Positions 8,095 through 15,843 of a stretch of 22,132 nucleotides of DNA are shown one piece after another. This DNA comes from Firmicutes bacterium UBA2530 (GTDB lineage: Bacteria > Bacillota > Clostridia > Tissierellales > Sedimentibacteraceae). The position numbers were made by a program, and so were the translations under genes. Under the pieces are notes generated by a model. That model was not told the origin of the DNA. It ran no database searches and saw only the letters and a list, made by a program, of their open reading frames with translations. Within the stretch, counting starts at the first letter, position 1. The number at the start of each line of letters is the position of its first letter. Location: assembly GCA_002340985.1 (NCBI GenBank), contig DDNC01000011.1:2967-25098 (forward strand). The letters run 5' to 3'.

Positions 8095-8970
8095 TTATCG
8101 CAGGTTAATTTGGTTTTGGCCTTCGCATAATAGTATCAGACCTGCATATATACCACAAAGTATATCATGTCCTGAAGAATACCCGATATTGAGAATACTT
8201 GCTGTTGCTTTGCTTATATCTGGTGATTTGAAAAACTCTGTTATAGGCTCACAGAATCTCTTTTCGCTTCCATGAAAAAGCATCTCAGCACTTATATCGT
8301 TAGTCCTGTAAATATTAGCTTTACATACTTGCGCCAAATTCTTAAAAACCCTATCACAAGATGAATATACAGCTAAAATCCCTAAAATAAAATCATCTGC
8401 TGATGGTGTTAGGCCTATCCCATAGCCTATTATACCTTTAAAAATTTCGTCAAGTGCATTAATTTCTACATTGTGCAGAATGCTTTCCATTAGCTTTCGA
8501 AACCTTTCTGGATATATTCCATTTGATGTTACTCCCGGGAATTCAGGCAATTTAAGAATTTTCAACTTTGCAATTTCTTTATATATTCCATTTTCAGGAA
8601 TATTGCTAATAAGCTCTTTTTTTAATTGGGAAGCTAAATCAGCCTTTTTATTTAGATTCATATAGCCACTTATATATGGGCTTATAATTTCAGAATTGCT
8701 AAAATCTATTTTTGCTGACTTCCCTATTAAATGAGAATTGTAAATATGAAGCTCATCTGTGCCATAAAAAAATTCTCTAATATTATCGGTAGGAAGGCAA
8801 ACTGATGCAACCCCCATCGATCTTTGTGAAGACAAAAATGTCACTATTCGTCCGTTTATAGTCTTATAATTCACAGCAGAGCTATAAACGGAATGTAGTT
8901 TTAATATTGTCCCATTTTGGTTATTAAATTCACGAGCTAGGTGCTCGCATATTTTTAGGGCATATGTCAT
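8095..8970 (-). CDS. allH: DUF2877 protein, candidate AllH (YlbF-like) carbamoyltransferase subunit
   Basis: A 291-residue cytoplasmic protein with the DUF2877 signature: GIGLTPSADDFILGIL at 184-199 (family form G-x-G-L-T-P-S-x-D-D) and SSGHDILCG at 265-273. E. coli YlbF (AllH) belongs to this family and works with FdrA (AllF) and YlbE (AllG) as oxamate carbamoyltransferase in allantoin breakdown, converting oxalurate and phosphate to oxamate and carbamoyl phosphate. Both partners are encoded just upstream, separated only by the transporter gene, which strongly supports the same role. AGGTGA precedes the ATG. It lies after a hairpin at 9046-9083, so its transcription may be reduced relative to fdrA. 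The family is clear from the motif; the subunit role is inferred from neighbours. Confidence 0.82.
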   Translation of the reverse strand: MTYALKICEHLAREFNNQNGTILKLHSVYSSAVNYKTINGRIVTFLSSQRSMGVASVCLPTDNIREFFYGTDELHIYNSHLIGKSAKIDFSNSEIISPYISGYMNLNKKADLASQLKKELISNIPENGIYKEIAKLKILKLPEFPGVTSNGIYPERFRKLMESILHNVEINALDEIFKGIIGYGIGLTPSADDFILGILAVYSSCDRVFKNLAQVCKANIYRTNDISAEMLFHGSEKRFCEPITEFFKSPDISKATASILNIGYSSGHDILCGIYAGLILLCEGQNQINLR

Positions 8971-9045
8971 GTTTTCACCTCATAGCCAACTGTTAATTTA
9001 AAACAATTCACAAAAACTTAAGATCTGTAAGTATTTTAAAGTAAA

Positions 9046-9083
9046 GTAGGTCAGATTATATTCGTAAAATTGTCCTGACCTAC
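9046..9083 (-). terminator. Hairpin, possible attenuating terminator inside the operon
   Basis: On the minus strand GTAGGTCAG pairs with CTGACCTAC (9 bp; arms 9083-9075 and 9054-9046) around a 20-nt loop, followed by TTTACTTT. It lies 44 bp after the transporter stop codon in a 156-bp gap before the DUF2877 gene. The long loop and interrupted T tract suggest partial termination. Confidence 0.6.
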
Positions 9084-9126
9084 ATTTAGAATTCGCAAAA
9101 TGTATTTCTGTTATTTTGGATATACT

Positions 9127-10371
9127 TTAAGCATTTATCTCATCTGACACTATTTTTTTTCTTCCGTAAAATACGTCACGATCCAATTCCTTTTCACTGG
9201 CTGCAACAAAAACCGAACAGAAGACATCATCAACAACGTTTATAGGTACTCTTGTGATTGCGAGAATCCAGTCAATACCTGCAAATAGGGCAACCCCTTC
9301 AAGTGGTATACCATTCAGAGCAAATACGATGGCAATTGCTACGATTCCGCCACCAGGAACCATAGTATTTCCGAATGAAGATAACACCGCTGTCACCACC
9401 AGCATACCCATCGCCGAGAAAGATAATTCAATTCCCAAAATCTGAGCAACAGTCATACTTGCTAAAACAGTTAGAATTACGCCTCCATCCGTGTTAAGGG
9501 TACCGCCCAAAGGATTAACAAATCTTGAGATTCTTTTGCTGACACCCATGTTTTCTTCTGCATCCAGAAACTTCATTGGAAGAGACATTGCTGATGAAGT
9601 TGTGGTTGCAGCCACAATAAATGTTCGTTTTGCATGAGCTAGCATTTTGAAGAAGTTAACTTTTGCGAATGCGGCTACACTCAATCCTACAAACGATAAA
9701 CACGCAACATTTGCAAGTGTACAAACGATAATAAATTTAAGTAGAGGAATTAGAATTCCAAGACCGTTCTGGCCGATCATATTCGCAGTAATGGCAAATA
9801 TACCTATTGGTGCAAAATTCATAATTAGTGTGACGATCTTCATTACTAGTACATTTAAATCAAGTATTAAATCATGTATTCTTTTGATTGATTCTAGGTT
9901 TTTATAATATGAGATAGCAACACCTACTATTAAAGCAAAAAGAATAATCTGAGTTATTGTATTATTATTAAACGCTGCAATAATATTTTTAGGGAAGAAG
10001 GATAATATACTCTCAGAAATAGTCATACCTGTTGTATTTCCGGTATATTCTGATAGTTGAATACCTGTAACCCCAGCACCAGGTTTGAATAAATAACCAA
10101 ATAAAACACCTATAACTCCTGCTACAGAACTTGTTATTACAAATGAAAATAAAGTTTTAACACCTATTGTACCAAAGTCTTTAATGTCTAATGTCATAGC
10201 TGCTTCTATTAATGCACCGAAAACCAAGAAGGGAACCATCATAGTGATAAGATTAATAAATATTTCCCCAAAGATTTTAATGTGTATCGTATTTTTACCC
10301 AGGACTGCACCTACTAAAATACCTAAAAGTGAACCCATAATCATTTTCATTGAAAACGACATTTTTTTCAT
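9127..10371 (-). CDS. DAACS-family dicarboxylate:cation symporter
   Basis: Inner-membrane carrier of the dicarboxylate/amino acid:cation symporter family (GltP/GltPh/DctA fold), 414 residues, strongly hydrophobic with about eight membrane segments plus two re-entrant hairpins. Landmarks: HP1 serine-rich tip TTTSSAMSLP (256-265), TM7 NTDGG (293-297; usual NMDGT, which helps bind sodium), HP2 VPGGG (338-342), and TM8 GIDWILAITRVPINVVDD (365-382). Aligned with GltPh TM8, the Asp that holds the substrate amino group (D394) is A371, while the carboxylate-binding Arg (R374), Asn (N378) and the sodium-site Asp (D382) remain. This suggests a non-amino dicarboxylate, as in DctA-type carriers. It starts 27 bp after the DUF1116 gene with GGGGAG upstream. 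It probably imports the pathway substrate. Confidence 0.93.
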   Translation of the reverse strand: MKKMSFSMKMIMGSLLGILVGAVLGKNTIHIKIFGEIFINLITMMVPFLVFGALIEAAMTLDIKDFGTIGVKTLFSFVITSSVAGVIGVLFGYLFKPGAGVTGIQLSEYTGNTTGMTISESILSFFPKNIIAAFNNNTITQIILFALIVGVAISYYKNLESIKRIHDLILDLNVLVMKIVTLIMNFAPIGIFAITANMIGQNGLGILIPLLKFIIVCTLANVACLSFVGLSVAAFAKVNFFKMLAHAKRTFIVAATTTSSAMSLPMKFLDAEENMGVSKRISRFVNPLGGTLNTDGGVILTVLASMTVAQILGIELSFSAMGMLVVTAVLSSFGNTMVPGGGIVAIAIVFALNGIPLEGVALFAGIDWILAITRVPINVVDDVFCSVFVAASEKELDRDVFYGRKKIVSDEINA

Positions 10372-10398
10372 ATTATTCTCCCCATTCCTATTCTTTAT

Positions 10399-11811
10399 TT
10401 AGATTCTTTTTGCAACTTCTAATACAGCTTTTTCGAAGCAGTCAATAGGTGCATTTGTAATCCCTGCCCCAATAAATCCTACTCCTGCATTTTTATGAGC
10501 TATACCTGTTGTAATTACAGGTAAAATTCCTGTTTCCATCACCTTTCTTATGTCTATACCGCTTGGACCACCTCTGAAGTCAAGATTTGGCATTGAAAAC
10601 GTAGGGTTTTCAGTAAATGTAATTTCGTACATATCTTTTGTTATCTTTAGACAGTCCTCTACATTTCCACCTACGAATTGCACAATTGCAGGTGCGCCTG
10701 ATAGTGCAAATCCACCTACCCCTCCTGTTTCAGTGATTGCACTGTCACCCATATCCAAATTCGCATCCTCCTTAGAGAAACCAGGTAAATAAAGTCCTTC
10801 AACATATTGGGATGGTCCAGTGAACCATGTATTACCTTCACAACCGCTTACACGGATTCCAAATTCTACACCATTTCTGGATAGAGCAGTTACTATAGTA
10901 CTATTTTTTACTCCGTGTGCAGCGTCAAGACATGCCTTCAAAGCAGGCATTGAAAGACTCAGGAAGTAATGATCATTTGTATTTAGATTATTCAATACTC
11001 TTATAAAAACATCTTCTTCAAGTTTTGTTTTTACAAGGAGTGGGAACAATTCCTTCATAAACAAACCACTTCCTGCTTTGTTTCTGTTGTGACATTCATC
11101 CCCCATGTGTAAAGCCTGAGAAATCATTGAGCGCACATCTATTCCATTAGAATTCTTAAGTGCTTTGTGCAGTGTTTCTGCTAGCTCACCGTGGATCCAT
11201 CGGAAATTCTCTAATACATCATCATCATATGCACCAAAGCGAAGAACTTTGGCTCTAGTTCCTTCAGTTAATGGGCAAAATGATAAGTTTCCATGTTTCA
11301 TATTTTTTACTACGTGTACATACATTGATGCTGAGATTACACCGGCCATAGGTCCTACAGCTCCATAATCATGACATGAACCGAATTCAATTTTACCAGA
11401 TTCTACAAATTTAACAGCATCATCCGGATTATCTGCAAAACCCTCAAACAATACTAAACCTATAATTGCCCCTTTCATCGGTCCGCACATATTCTCCCAT
11501 TCGATTGGAGGCCCCGAATGTAAAATAGTATATGGAGTCATGTTCGGAATAACATCTATAGCCTTTACAACGTCAATTAAAAACGGCTCAGCTTCAAAAA
11601 AGCGATTTAAAGCTATCTGGTTAGCCTCCTCAACTTCTTCAGTGTAAAGTTTTTTTAGAGCAGCTAACATTTCATCATTCTTAGTGCGAGGCGGAGTCCA
11701 ATCTATGTACAAGGTCTCTACTTCTTGATCGGACATTGCTTTACTGAAAATATCCGTACCAATATTTATAGCCTTAATATCTAGATTTAAAAATTGATTA
11801 TTTAAACTCAT
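10399..11811 (-). CDS. allG: DUF1116 protein, candidate AllG (YlbE-like) carbamoyltransferase subunit
   Basis: A 470-residue cytoplasmic DUF1116 protein, the family of E. coli YlbE (AllG) and YahG. Typical blocks are visible: CGPMKGAIIG at 109-118, CHDYGAVGPMAGV at 146-158 and a Gly-rich C-terminal region with GGPSGIDIRKV. In E. coli the FdrA/YlbE/YlbF set is assigned to oxamate carbamoyltransferase, producing carbamoyl phosphate from oxalurate. The start codon lies 14 bp inside the end of fdrA, so the two are translationally coupled, consistent with subunits made in fixed ratio; GGAGGA precedes the ATG. The transporter follows 27 bp later. Family assignment is secure; function is transferred from E. 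coli and could concern another ureido acid. Confidence 0.87.
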   Translation of the reverse strand: MSLNNQFLNLDIKAINIGTDIFSKAMSDQEVETLYIDWTPPRTKNDEMLAALKKLYTEEVEEANQIALNRFFEAEPFLIDVVKAIDVIPNMTPYTILHSGPPIEWENMCGPMKGAIIGLVLFEGFADNPDDAVKFVESGKIEFGSCHDYGAVGPMAGVISASMYVHVVKNMKHGNLSFCPLTEGTRAKVLRFGAYDDDVLENFRWIHGELAETLHKALKNSNGIDVRSMISQALHMGDECHNRNKAGSGLFMKELFPLLVKTKLEEDVFIRVLNNLNTNDHYFLSLSMPALKACLDAAHGVKNSTIVTALSRNGVEFGIRVSGCEGNTWFTGPSQYVEGLYLPGFSKEDANLDMGDSAITETGGVGGFALSGAPAIVQFVGGNVEDCLKITKDMYEITFTENPTFSMPNLDFRGGPSGIDIRKVMETGILPVITTGIAHKNAGVGFIGAGITNAPIDCFEKAVLEVAKRI

Positions 11812-13318
11812 AATTTTTCCTCCGTATCACTTCTGCTGCAATTCTGGCTGCTTGTGCATTACTATCCGCTATGATTACCCCTGCAGATGTCAATATATCT
11901 TTTTGTTTTTGAAGCCCTTGAAAATCTTTTTCTGTACCACATACATATGCAATGATTACCATATTCGGTGAAGCAGCTTTCGCTTCCTGGATAGACTTAA
12001 GTGCAACACTAGCTGGGTCATCATGTGCCCCATGGCCGATTACAAAATCTAATATAATTGCTGCTGTTTCCTTATTCTTAGCTTCTTCAGCGATTTTTCC
12101 GTTTCTGATTGTTGGGTCAATCATCGGATGAGGTTTCCCCATTGTATATTTGTCATCGCCTAAATCCAAAAATGTATGGCCTTTGGTTAACGTATCGTCT
12201 ATAGCTTTTCCATTTGATGTCTCTGCTAAATAATTGTTAAATATATATTTTGCTTCGCTACATAGAGTTCCTCCGCAGAATAGTCCTTTAACATATTTTT
12301 GTTCAGATGAAAGTTTTTTAGCAAGGTCCTCTGAAAATGATAAATCTTCTGGTTTCATATCCGGTTTAATTCCTGTTAATTCAAGCGCCTTCATTGCAGC
12401 TTCTTCCAATGTTGGAACAAAGAATACATTCTTACTATTTGTAACGGCTTCGCTGTACCCCATAAAACATATTACAACAGTCTTGCCACAATTTTCAGCA
12501 GCTGTGATTATTTTATCGGCAACAGACTGTGACGGTTGTTTAGAAAGCAATAGTATAATTTCAGTTTCTTTGTCATTTTCTAGAGACTCTAGAACATTAA
12601 GCATCATAATTCCGCCGATTTCACTGCTTAAATCTCTGCCGCCAACGCCGATTGCCTGTGTAATTCCTCCGCCAAACTGGTCTATTAGAACAGTAACTTC
12701 CTGTATTCCTGTTCCGGTTGCGCCAACAATTCCTATGTTTCCTTTGCGGATTTCATTGGCAAAACACAGACCTTTATTATTAATGATTGATGTTCCACAG
12801 TCTGGCCCCATCATTAGCAAGCCTTTTTTAACAGCATAAGTCTTAAGTAATTTTTCTTCTTCCAATGACACATTGTCACTAAAGAGCATAACGTTTAAAC
12901 CAGAAAGCAGCGCTTTTTGTGCCTCTATAAAAGCATAACGTCCTGGCACAGAAATAATCGCCAGATTTGTATCCGGTTCTTCAGACAAGCCTGTCTTTAA
13001 GCTAATTGGTGCAGCGAATGTTGCCCCGCCTGCCCCACTGCTATGTTTTTTCTTCTTAAGTAGCTCATCGACGGTTTTTAGAACGTCATCTTTTACTGAA
13101 CTGTCATTAGTTTCAAAAGCTATTATCAAATCGTTAGTTGTAGCATTTTCAGTATCAGGATTTGAAAGTCCACTAGCCACAAGCATTTCTTTGTTTAGCT
13201 CCGTTCCCATGCAGACGGAAGCTTCTCCTACCCCGGGAATCTTTGTAATCTCAGAAGTAATTACCATTAGCGTAACAGAATCATAGTAAGTGTTATTTTT
13301 AATGATTGCATACGACAT
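11798..13318 (-). CDS. fdrA: FdrA-family protein (acyl-CoA-synthetase-like), candidate AllF
   Basis: A 506-residue cytoplasmic protein of the FdrA family, built like a succinyl-CoA synthetase alpha/beta fold with CoA-binding Rossmann regions. Visible blocks: MGPDCGTSIINNKGLCFANEI at ~170-190, GIVGATGTGIQEV at 196-208, GVGGRDLSSEIGG at 224-236, and a C-terminal second Rossmann-like domain ending in an acidic GDDKYTMGKPHPMIDP stretch (roughly residues 395-410). In E. coli fdrA lies in the allantoin regulon and is called allF, a subunit of oxamate carbamoyltransferase. GGAGG lies upstream of the ATG. It begins 100 bp after the aminotransferase gene and overlaps the DUF1116 gene by 14 bp. Family is secure; the exact carbamoyl donor is inferred. 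No carbamate kinase, the usual ATP-forming partner, is in the window. Confidence 0.9.
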   Translation of the reverse strand: MSYAIIKNNTYYDSVTLMVITSEITKIPGVGEASVCMGTELNKEMLVASGLSNPDTENATTNDLIIAFETNDSSVKDDVLKTVDELLKKKKHSSGAGGATFAAPISLKTGLSEEPDTNLAIISVPGRYAFIEAQKALLSGLNVMLFSDNVSLEEEKLLKTYAVKKGLLMMGPDCGTSIINNKGLCFANEIRKGNIGIVGATGTGIQEVTVLIDQFGGGITQAIGVGGRDLSSEIGGIMMLNVLESLENDKETEIILLLSKQPSQSVADKIITAAENCGKTVVICFMGYSEAVTNSKNVFFVPTLEEAAMKALELTGIKPDMKPEDLSFSEDLAKKLSSEQKYVKGLFCGGTLCSEAKYIFNNYLAETSNGKAIDDTLTKGHTFLDLGDDKYTMGKPHPMIDPTIRNGKIAEEAKNKETAAIILDFVIGHGAHDDPASVALKSIQEAKAASPNMVIIAYVCGTEKDFQGLQKQKDILTSAGVIIADSNAQAARIAAEVIRRKNYEFK

Positions 13319-13418
13319 TTTCCCACCTCCAAATTTATTTTTTCTCAGTACCCCTTACTTTAGCAGTTTAAATTTATTTTACTTATCCTACTATTACCTA
13401 TGGCATAGCGCAATCTTT

Positions 13419-14582
13419 TTAAATAAGATATTTAAAAAATGTTTCAGAAACTGCTTTTGAAGCTGTTCCTAATTCAACCTTATATCCAAGTTCGAATAGT
13501 GACATTTCTATTGCACCCATAACAGCATAAACATCTAATTCATGGATTGAACCCATATGTCCAATTCTCAAAATCTTTCCTTGTAATCTTTGCAGTCCAC
13601 CTCCCACAACCACACCATATTTTGACTTTAATATATTTGAAAATTCCTTAAATACTACTCCCTCAGGCATATAAATGGCTGTAACTGTATCAGATTCATA
13701 TCCTGGTTCTGCAAACAGGAATAATCCCATGGCCTTCGCCGCATTTCTTGTAGCCTGTGCCATTAAAGCATGCCTATTCCAAACATTCTCAATACCTTCT
13801 TCTTCAAGAATATCCAAAGATTCTTTTAACCCAAACAATAATGTTGTAGGAGGTGTATAAGGTAATTGCTGCTCTTCCATTTTTTTTCTCACAGCTTTAT
13901 AATCCCAATACCATTTAGGTAATTTTGACTCTTCAGTAAGTTTCCATGCCCTTTCACTTATGGAGATCATACTAAGGCCAGGTGGCAGCATGAAACCCTT
14001 TTGTGAAGCAGTTATGGCAACATCTACTCCCCATGTATCAGTCTCAAATGGAAGGCAAGCTAGGGAACTAACCACATCTACTATCAATAATGCTGGGTGT
14101 CCACTTTCCTTCATTATTTTACCAATGCTCTCAATATCATTTGAGATACCAGAAGTTGTCTCATTTTGTGGTAAACATACCGCTTTTATATTTTTGTCCA
14201 CATCCTGCTTAAGAACTTCCTCAATCTCCTCTGCTTTTATAGCTTTTCCCCACTCTTTCTGAATTTTAATGGTATTGACTCCATATCTTTCTGCAATCAG
14301 AGCAAGCCTCTCGCTGAACAAACCATGGCAAGCTACTACAATTGTATCTCCAGGTGAGAAAAGATTAACTATAGCTGATTCTAATCCACCGCTTCCTGAA
14401 CTTGGAAACATAAGGATGTCATTGTTAGTCCTAAATACTTTTTTCAAGCCATTTACACAATTTGTTAATAGCTCCTCGAACTCTGGCCCTCTATGATTTA
14501 TCAGAGGCTTAGATAGAGTTGTAAGTATTCTGTTTGGCACATTAGTTGGTCCAGGTATTTGTAAATATTTTCTTCTTTCCAT
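13419..14582 (-). CDS. Class V PLP aminotransferase (alanine/serine/ureidoglycine-glyoxylate type)
   Basis: Fold-type I, class V PLP enzyme that transfers an amino group to glyoxylate, making glycine. Numbering from the chosen start, PLP Lys is K195 (TASQKGFMLPPGL), the cofactor-pairing Asp is D169 (VDVVSSL), and RIGHMG near the C terminus carries the carboxylate-binding Arg. The N-terminal GPTNVP and NHRGPEFEE blocks are typical of serine- and alanine-glyoxylate aminotransferases; PucG ureidoglycine-glyoxylate aminotransferase belongs to the same family. The start is taken at 14582 (387 residues) because AAAGGA lies eight bases upstream; the ATG at 14591 is in frame but overlaps that site. 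In this operon, ureidoglycine + glyoxylate to oxalurate + glycine would supply substrate to the FdrA module; serine-glyoxylate exchange is the main alternative. Confidence 0.88.
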   Translation of the reverse strand: MERRKYLQIPGPTNVPNRILTTLSKPLINHRGPEFEELLTNCVNGLKKVFRTNNDILMFPSSGSGGLESAIVNLFSPGDTIVVACHGLFSERLALIAERYGVNTIKIQKEWGKAIKAEEIEEVLKQDVDKNIKAVCLPQNETTSGISNDIESIGKIMKESGHPALLIVDVVSSLACLPFETDTWGVDVAITASQKGFMLPPGLSMISISERAWKLTEESKLPKWYWDYKAVRKKMEEQQLPYTPPTTLLFGLKESLDILEEEGIENVWNRHALMAQATRNAAKAMGLFLFAEPGYESDTVTAIYMPEGVVFKEFSNILKSKYGVVVGGGLQRLQGKILRIGHMGSIHELDVYAVMGAIEMSLFELGYKVELGTASKAVSETFFKYLI

Positions 14583-14590
14583 TATATCCA

Positions 14591-14596
14591 TCCTTT
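14591..14596 (-). promoter_or_regulatory. Ribosome binding site fixing the aminotransferase start
   Basis: AAAGGA on the minus strand, overlapping the stop codon of the aldolase gene (14595-14597) and eight bases before the ATG at 14582. This indicates translational coupling and favours the downstream of two in-frame ATGs. Confidence 0.7.
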
Positions 14597-15635
14597 ATAA
14601 TTCATCTATTATATCTCCAACAGCTTTAATTACTTCATGGAGATCTCTTTCCTCAATTCCATAATGGGTAACCATTCTAAAAGATTTATTGGAAATCTTT
14701 TTAGCTTTAATGCTCATGTGCAATAATTTCTCAAGGAAGTTATCAATTGTAATTGGCAAATCTTCAACTGAACCAGTAATTATATTTGTGTGAATTCTAG
14801 ATGTATCTACTTTCAATTTATTGATTTTTGATAAACCATGACCTAATATCTGTGCATGCTTATGATCAACTTCAAGTTGTGGCGACATTGCATTTAACGC
14901 TACAATTCCAGGCGCCGCTAAAAACCCTGCCTGCCTGAATCCACCACCTATTCTTTGTTTCATCCATCTTGCCTTTGCAATAAAATCTTTATTTCCAGCA
15001 AGTATTGCTCCAAATGGTGCAGCAAGACCTTTTGTTAAAGCGAACATAACAGTATCCACATTTCTTGTGATTTCTTTAACAGGCGTTTTGGAAGCAACGG
15101 CTGCATTAAATATTCTTGCACCATCTAAATGAACAGGTATATTGTTTTCTTTTGCTAATTCACAAACAGCATTAATATTTTCTAAAGGTACTACAAATCC
15201 TGCATTTAAGTTATTTGTGTTTTCTATACATATTAATGAAGTTCGGGCATTCTGTATACCATCTGCTTGAATTAGCTCTTCCATTTTCCTAATATCATAA
15301 ACTCCATTTGGTACTTCTATAGCTCTAGTCTGTACTTGTGATAAAGCAGCAAGTGCTCCGGCCTCTAAATTATAAATATGTGAGGTGTCACCCACTATTA
15401 CTTCTTCTCCACGATTTGCAAGAGCCATAACTGCAATTTGGTTGCCCATAGTTCCTGAAGTAACAAATAGTGCATCTTCTTTTCCCGTTATATCTGCCGA
15501 CATTATTTCTAGTTTTCTTACTGTCGGATCTTCTCCCATGATATCGTCACCAACTACAGCTTTGTGCATTGCATCTCTCATTTCTTGAGAAGGCTGCGTT
15601 ACAGTATCTGAGCGAAGATCAATGAATCTTTTCAT
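14595..15635 (-). CDS. Threonine-aldolase-like PLP enzyme (LtaE family, variant active site)
   Basis: Beta-eliminating-lyase/threonine aldolase family, which cleaves a beta-hydroxy amino acid to glycine plus an aldehyde. The 346-residue length is normal. Seen: IDLRSDTVT at 5-13, GDDIMGEDPT at 29-38, H86 (stacks on PLP), HLDGARIFNAAVA at 169-181, PLP Lys K202 (ALTKGLAAPFG), and GGGFRQAGFLAAPG. Compared from memory with E. coli LtaE, Tyr30 is M33, Phe87 is L90, His126 is Q128, and the ENTHN motif is ENTNN, so the pocket for the beta-hydroxy side chain differs. GGAGGTGA lies seven bases before the ATG. First gene after the sigma-54-type promoter. Likely produces or consumes glycine and glyoxylate-like aldehydes; L-threonine need not be the substrate. 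Confidence 0.88.
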   Translation of the reverse strand: MKRFIDLRSDTVTQPSQEMRDAMHKAVVGDDIMGEDPTVRKLEIMSADITGKEDALFVTSGTMGNQIAVMALANRGEEVIVGDTSHIYNLEAGALAALSQVQTRAIEVPNGVYDIRKMEELIQADGIQNARTSLICIENTNNLNAGFVVPLENINAVCELAKENNIPVHLDGARIFNAAVASKTPVKEITRNVDTVMFALTKGLAAPFGAILAGNKDFIAKARWMKQRIGGGFRQAGFLAAPGIVALNAMSPQLEVDHKHAQILGHGLSKINKLKVDTSRIHTNIITGSVEDLPITIDNFLEKLLHMSIKAKKISNKSFRMVTHYGIEERDLHEVIKAVGDIIDEL

Positions 15636-15715
15636 ATCATCACCTCCTACTTATGATTTAAATACATCATTAATAAACTTTAGATTTGTATCTTTGTAAT
15701 ATTTTTAACAACGCT

Positions 15716-15743
15716 ATTATACATAAAGCAAGAACCATGCCAA
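15716..15743 (-). promoter_or_regulatory. Possible overlapping sigma-A promoter of the catabolic operon
   Basis: On the minus strand TTGGCA (15743-15738) is followed after 16 bp by TATAAT (15721-15716). The -35-like box shares bases with the -24 box of the sigma-54 element, so the two readings compete; both would start transcription within about ten bases of each other. Confidence 0.45.
15727..15742 (-). promoter_or_regulatory. Sigma-54 (-24/-12) promoter of the catabolic operon
   Basis: Minus-strand TGGCATGGTTCTTGCT (15742 to 15727) fits the -24/-12 consensus TGGCAC-N5-TTGCW, with invariant GG and GC in the correct 12-nt register. Predicted start is near 15716, about 80 nt before the aldolase ATG. 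The gene immediately upstream encodes a sigma-54 activator. Confidence 0.8.
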
Positions 15744-15760
15744 AATGCAACATGGTTCTT
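15730..15760. repeat. 10-bp inverted repeat overlapping the sigma-54 promoter
   Basis: AAGAACCATG (15730-15739) and CATGGTTCTT (15751-15760), perfect, separated by 11 nt. One arm covers the spacer between -24 and -12. It may be a regulator site, or in RNA a weak terminator for the upstream regulator gene, since a partly T-rich stretch follows on the minus strand. Confidence 0.7.
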
Positions 15761-15798
15761 ATCAAGTGATTTGAATGTACTTCTTTAAGTATTCTACA

Positions 15799-15843
15799 TT
15801 TGAATCAATTATGTTTCACGTCCTGCAACGCAATTGATTCAAA
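15799..15843. promoter_or_regulatory. 12-bp inverted repeat, candidate upstream activating sequence
   Basis: TTTGAATCAATT (15799-15810) and AATTGATTCAAA (15832-15843) are perfect reverse complements separated by 21 bp. The centre lies about 105 bp upstream of the predicted sigma-54 start, the usual range for an activator binding site. A further pair, ATGCAACAT (15745-15753) and ATGTTGCAT (15856-15864), flanks it. Confidence 0.6.

Noticed and set aside
12234..12839. 201-codon + strand open frame inside fdrA
   Set aside because: Antisense to a strongly recognised gene; Ser/Pro-rich low-complexity translation and no plausible ribosome binding site.
13319..13418. Repeated AAATTTATTTT in the aminotransferase-fdrA gap
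   Set aside because: Low-complexity AT-rich sequence; no hairpin or promoter pattern to support a function.
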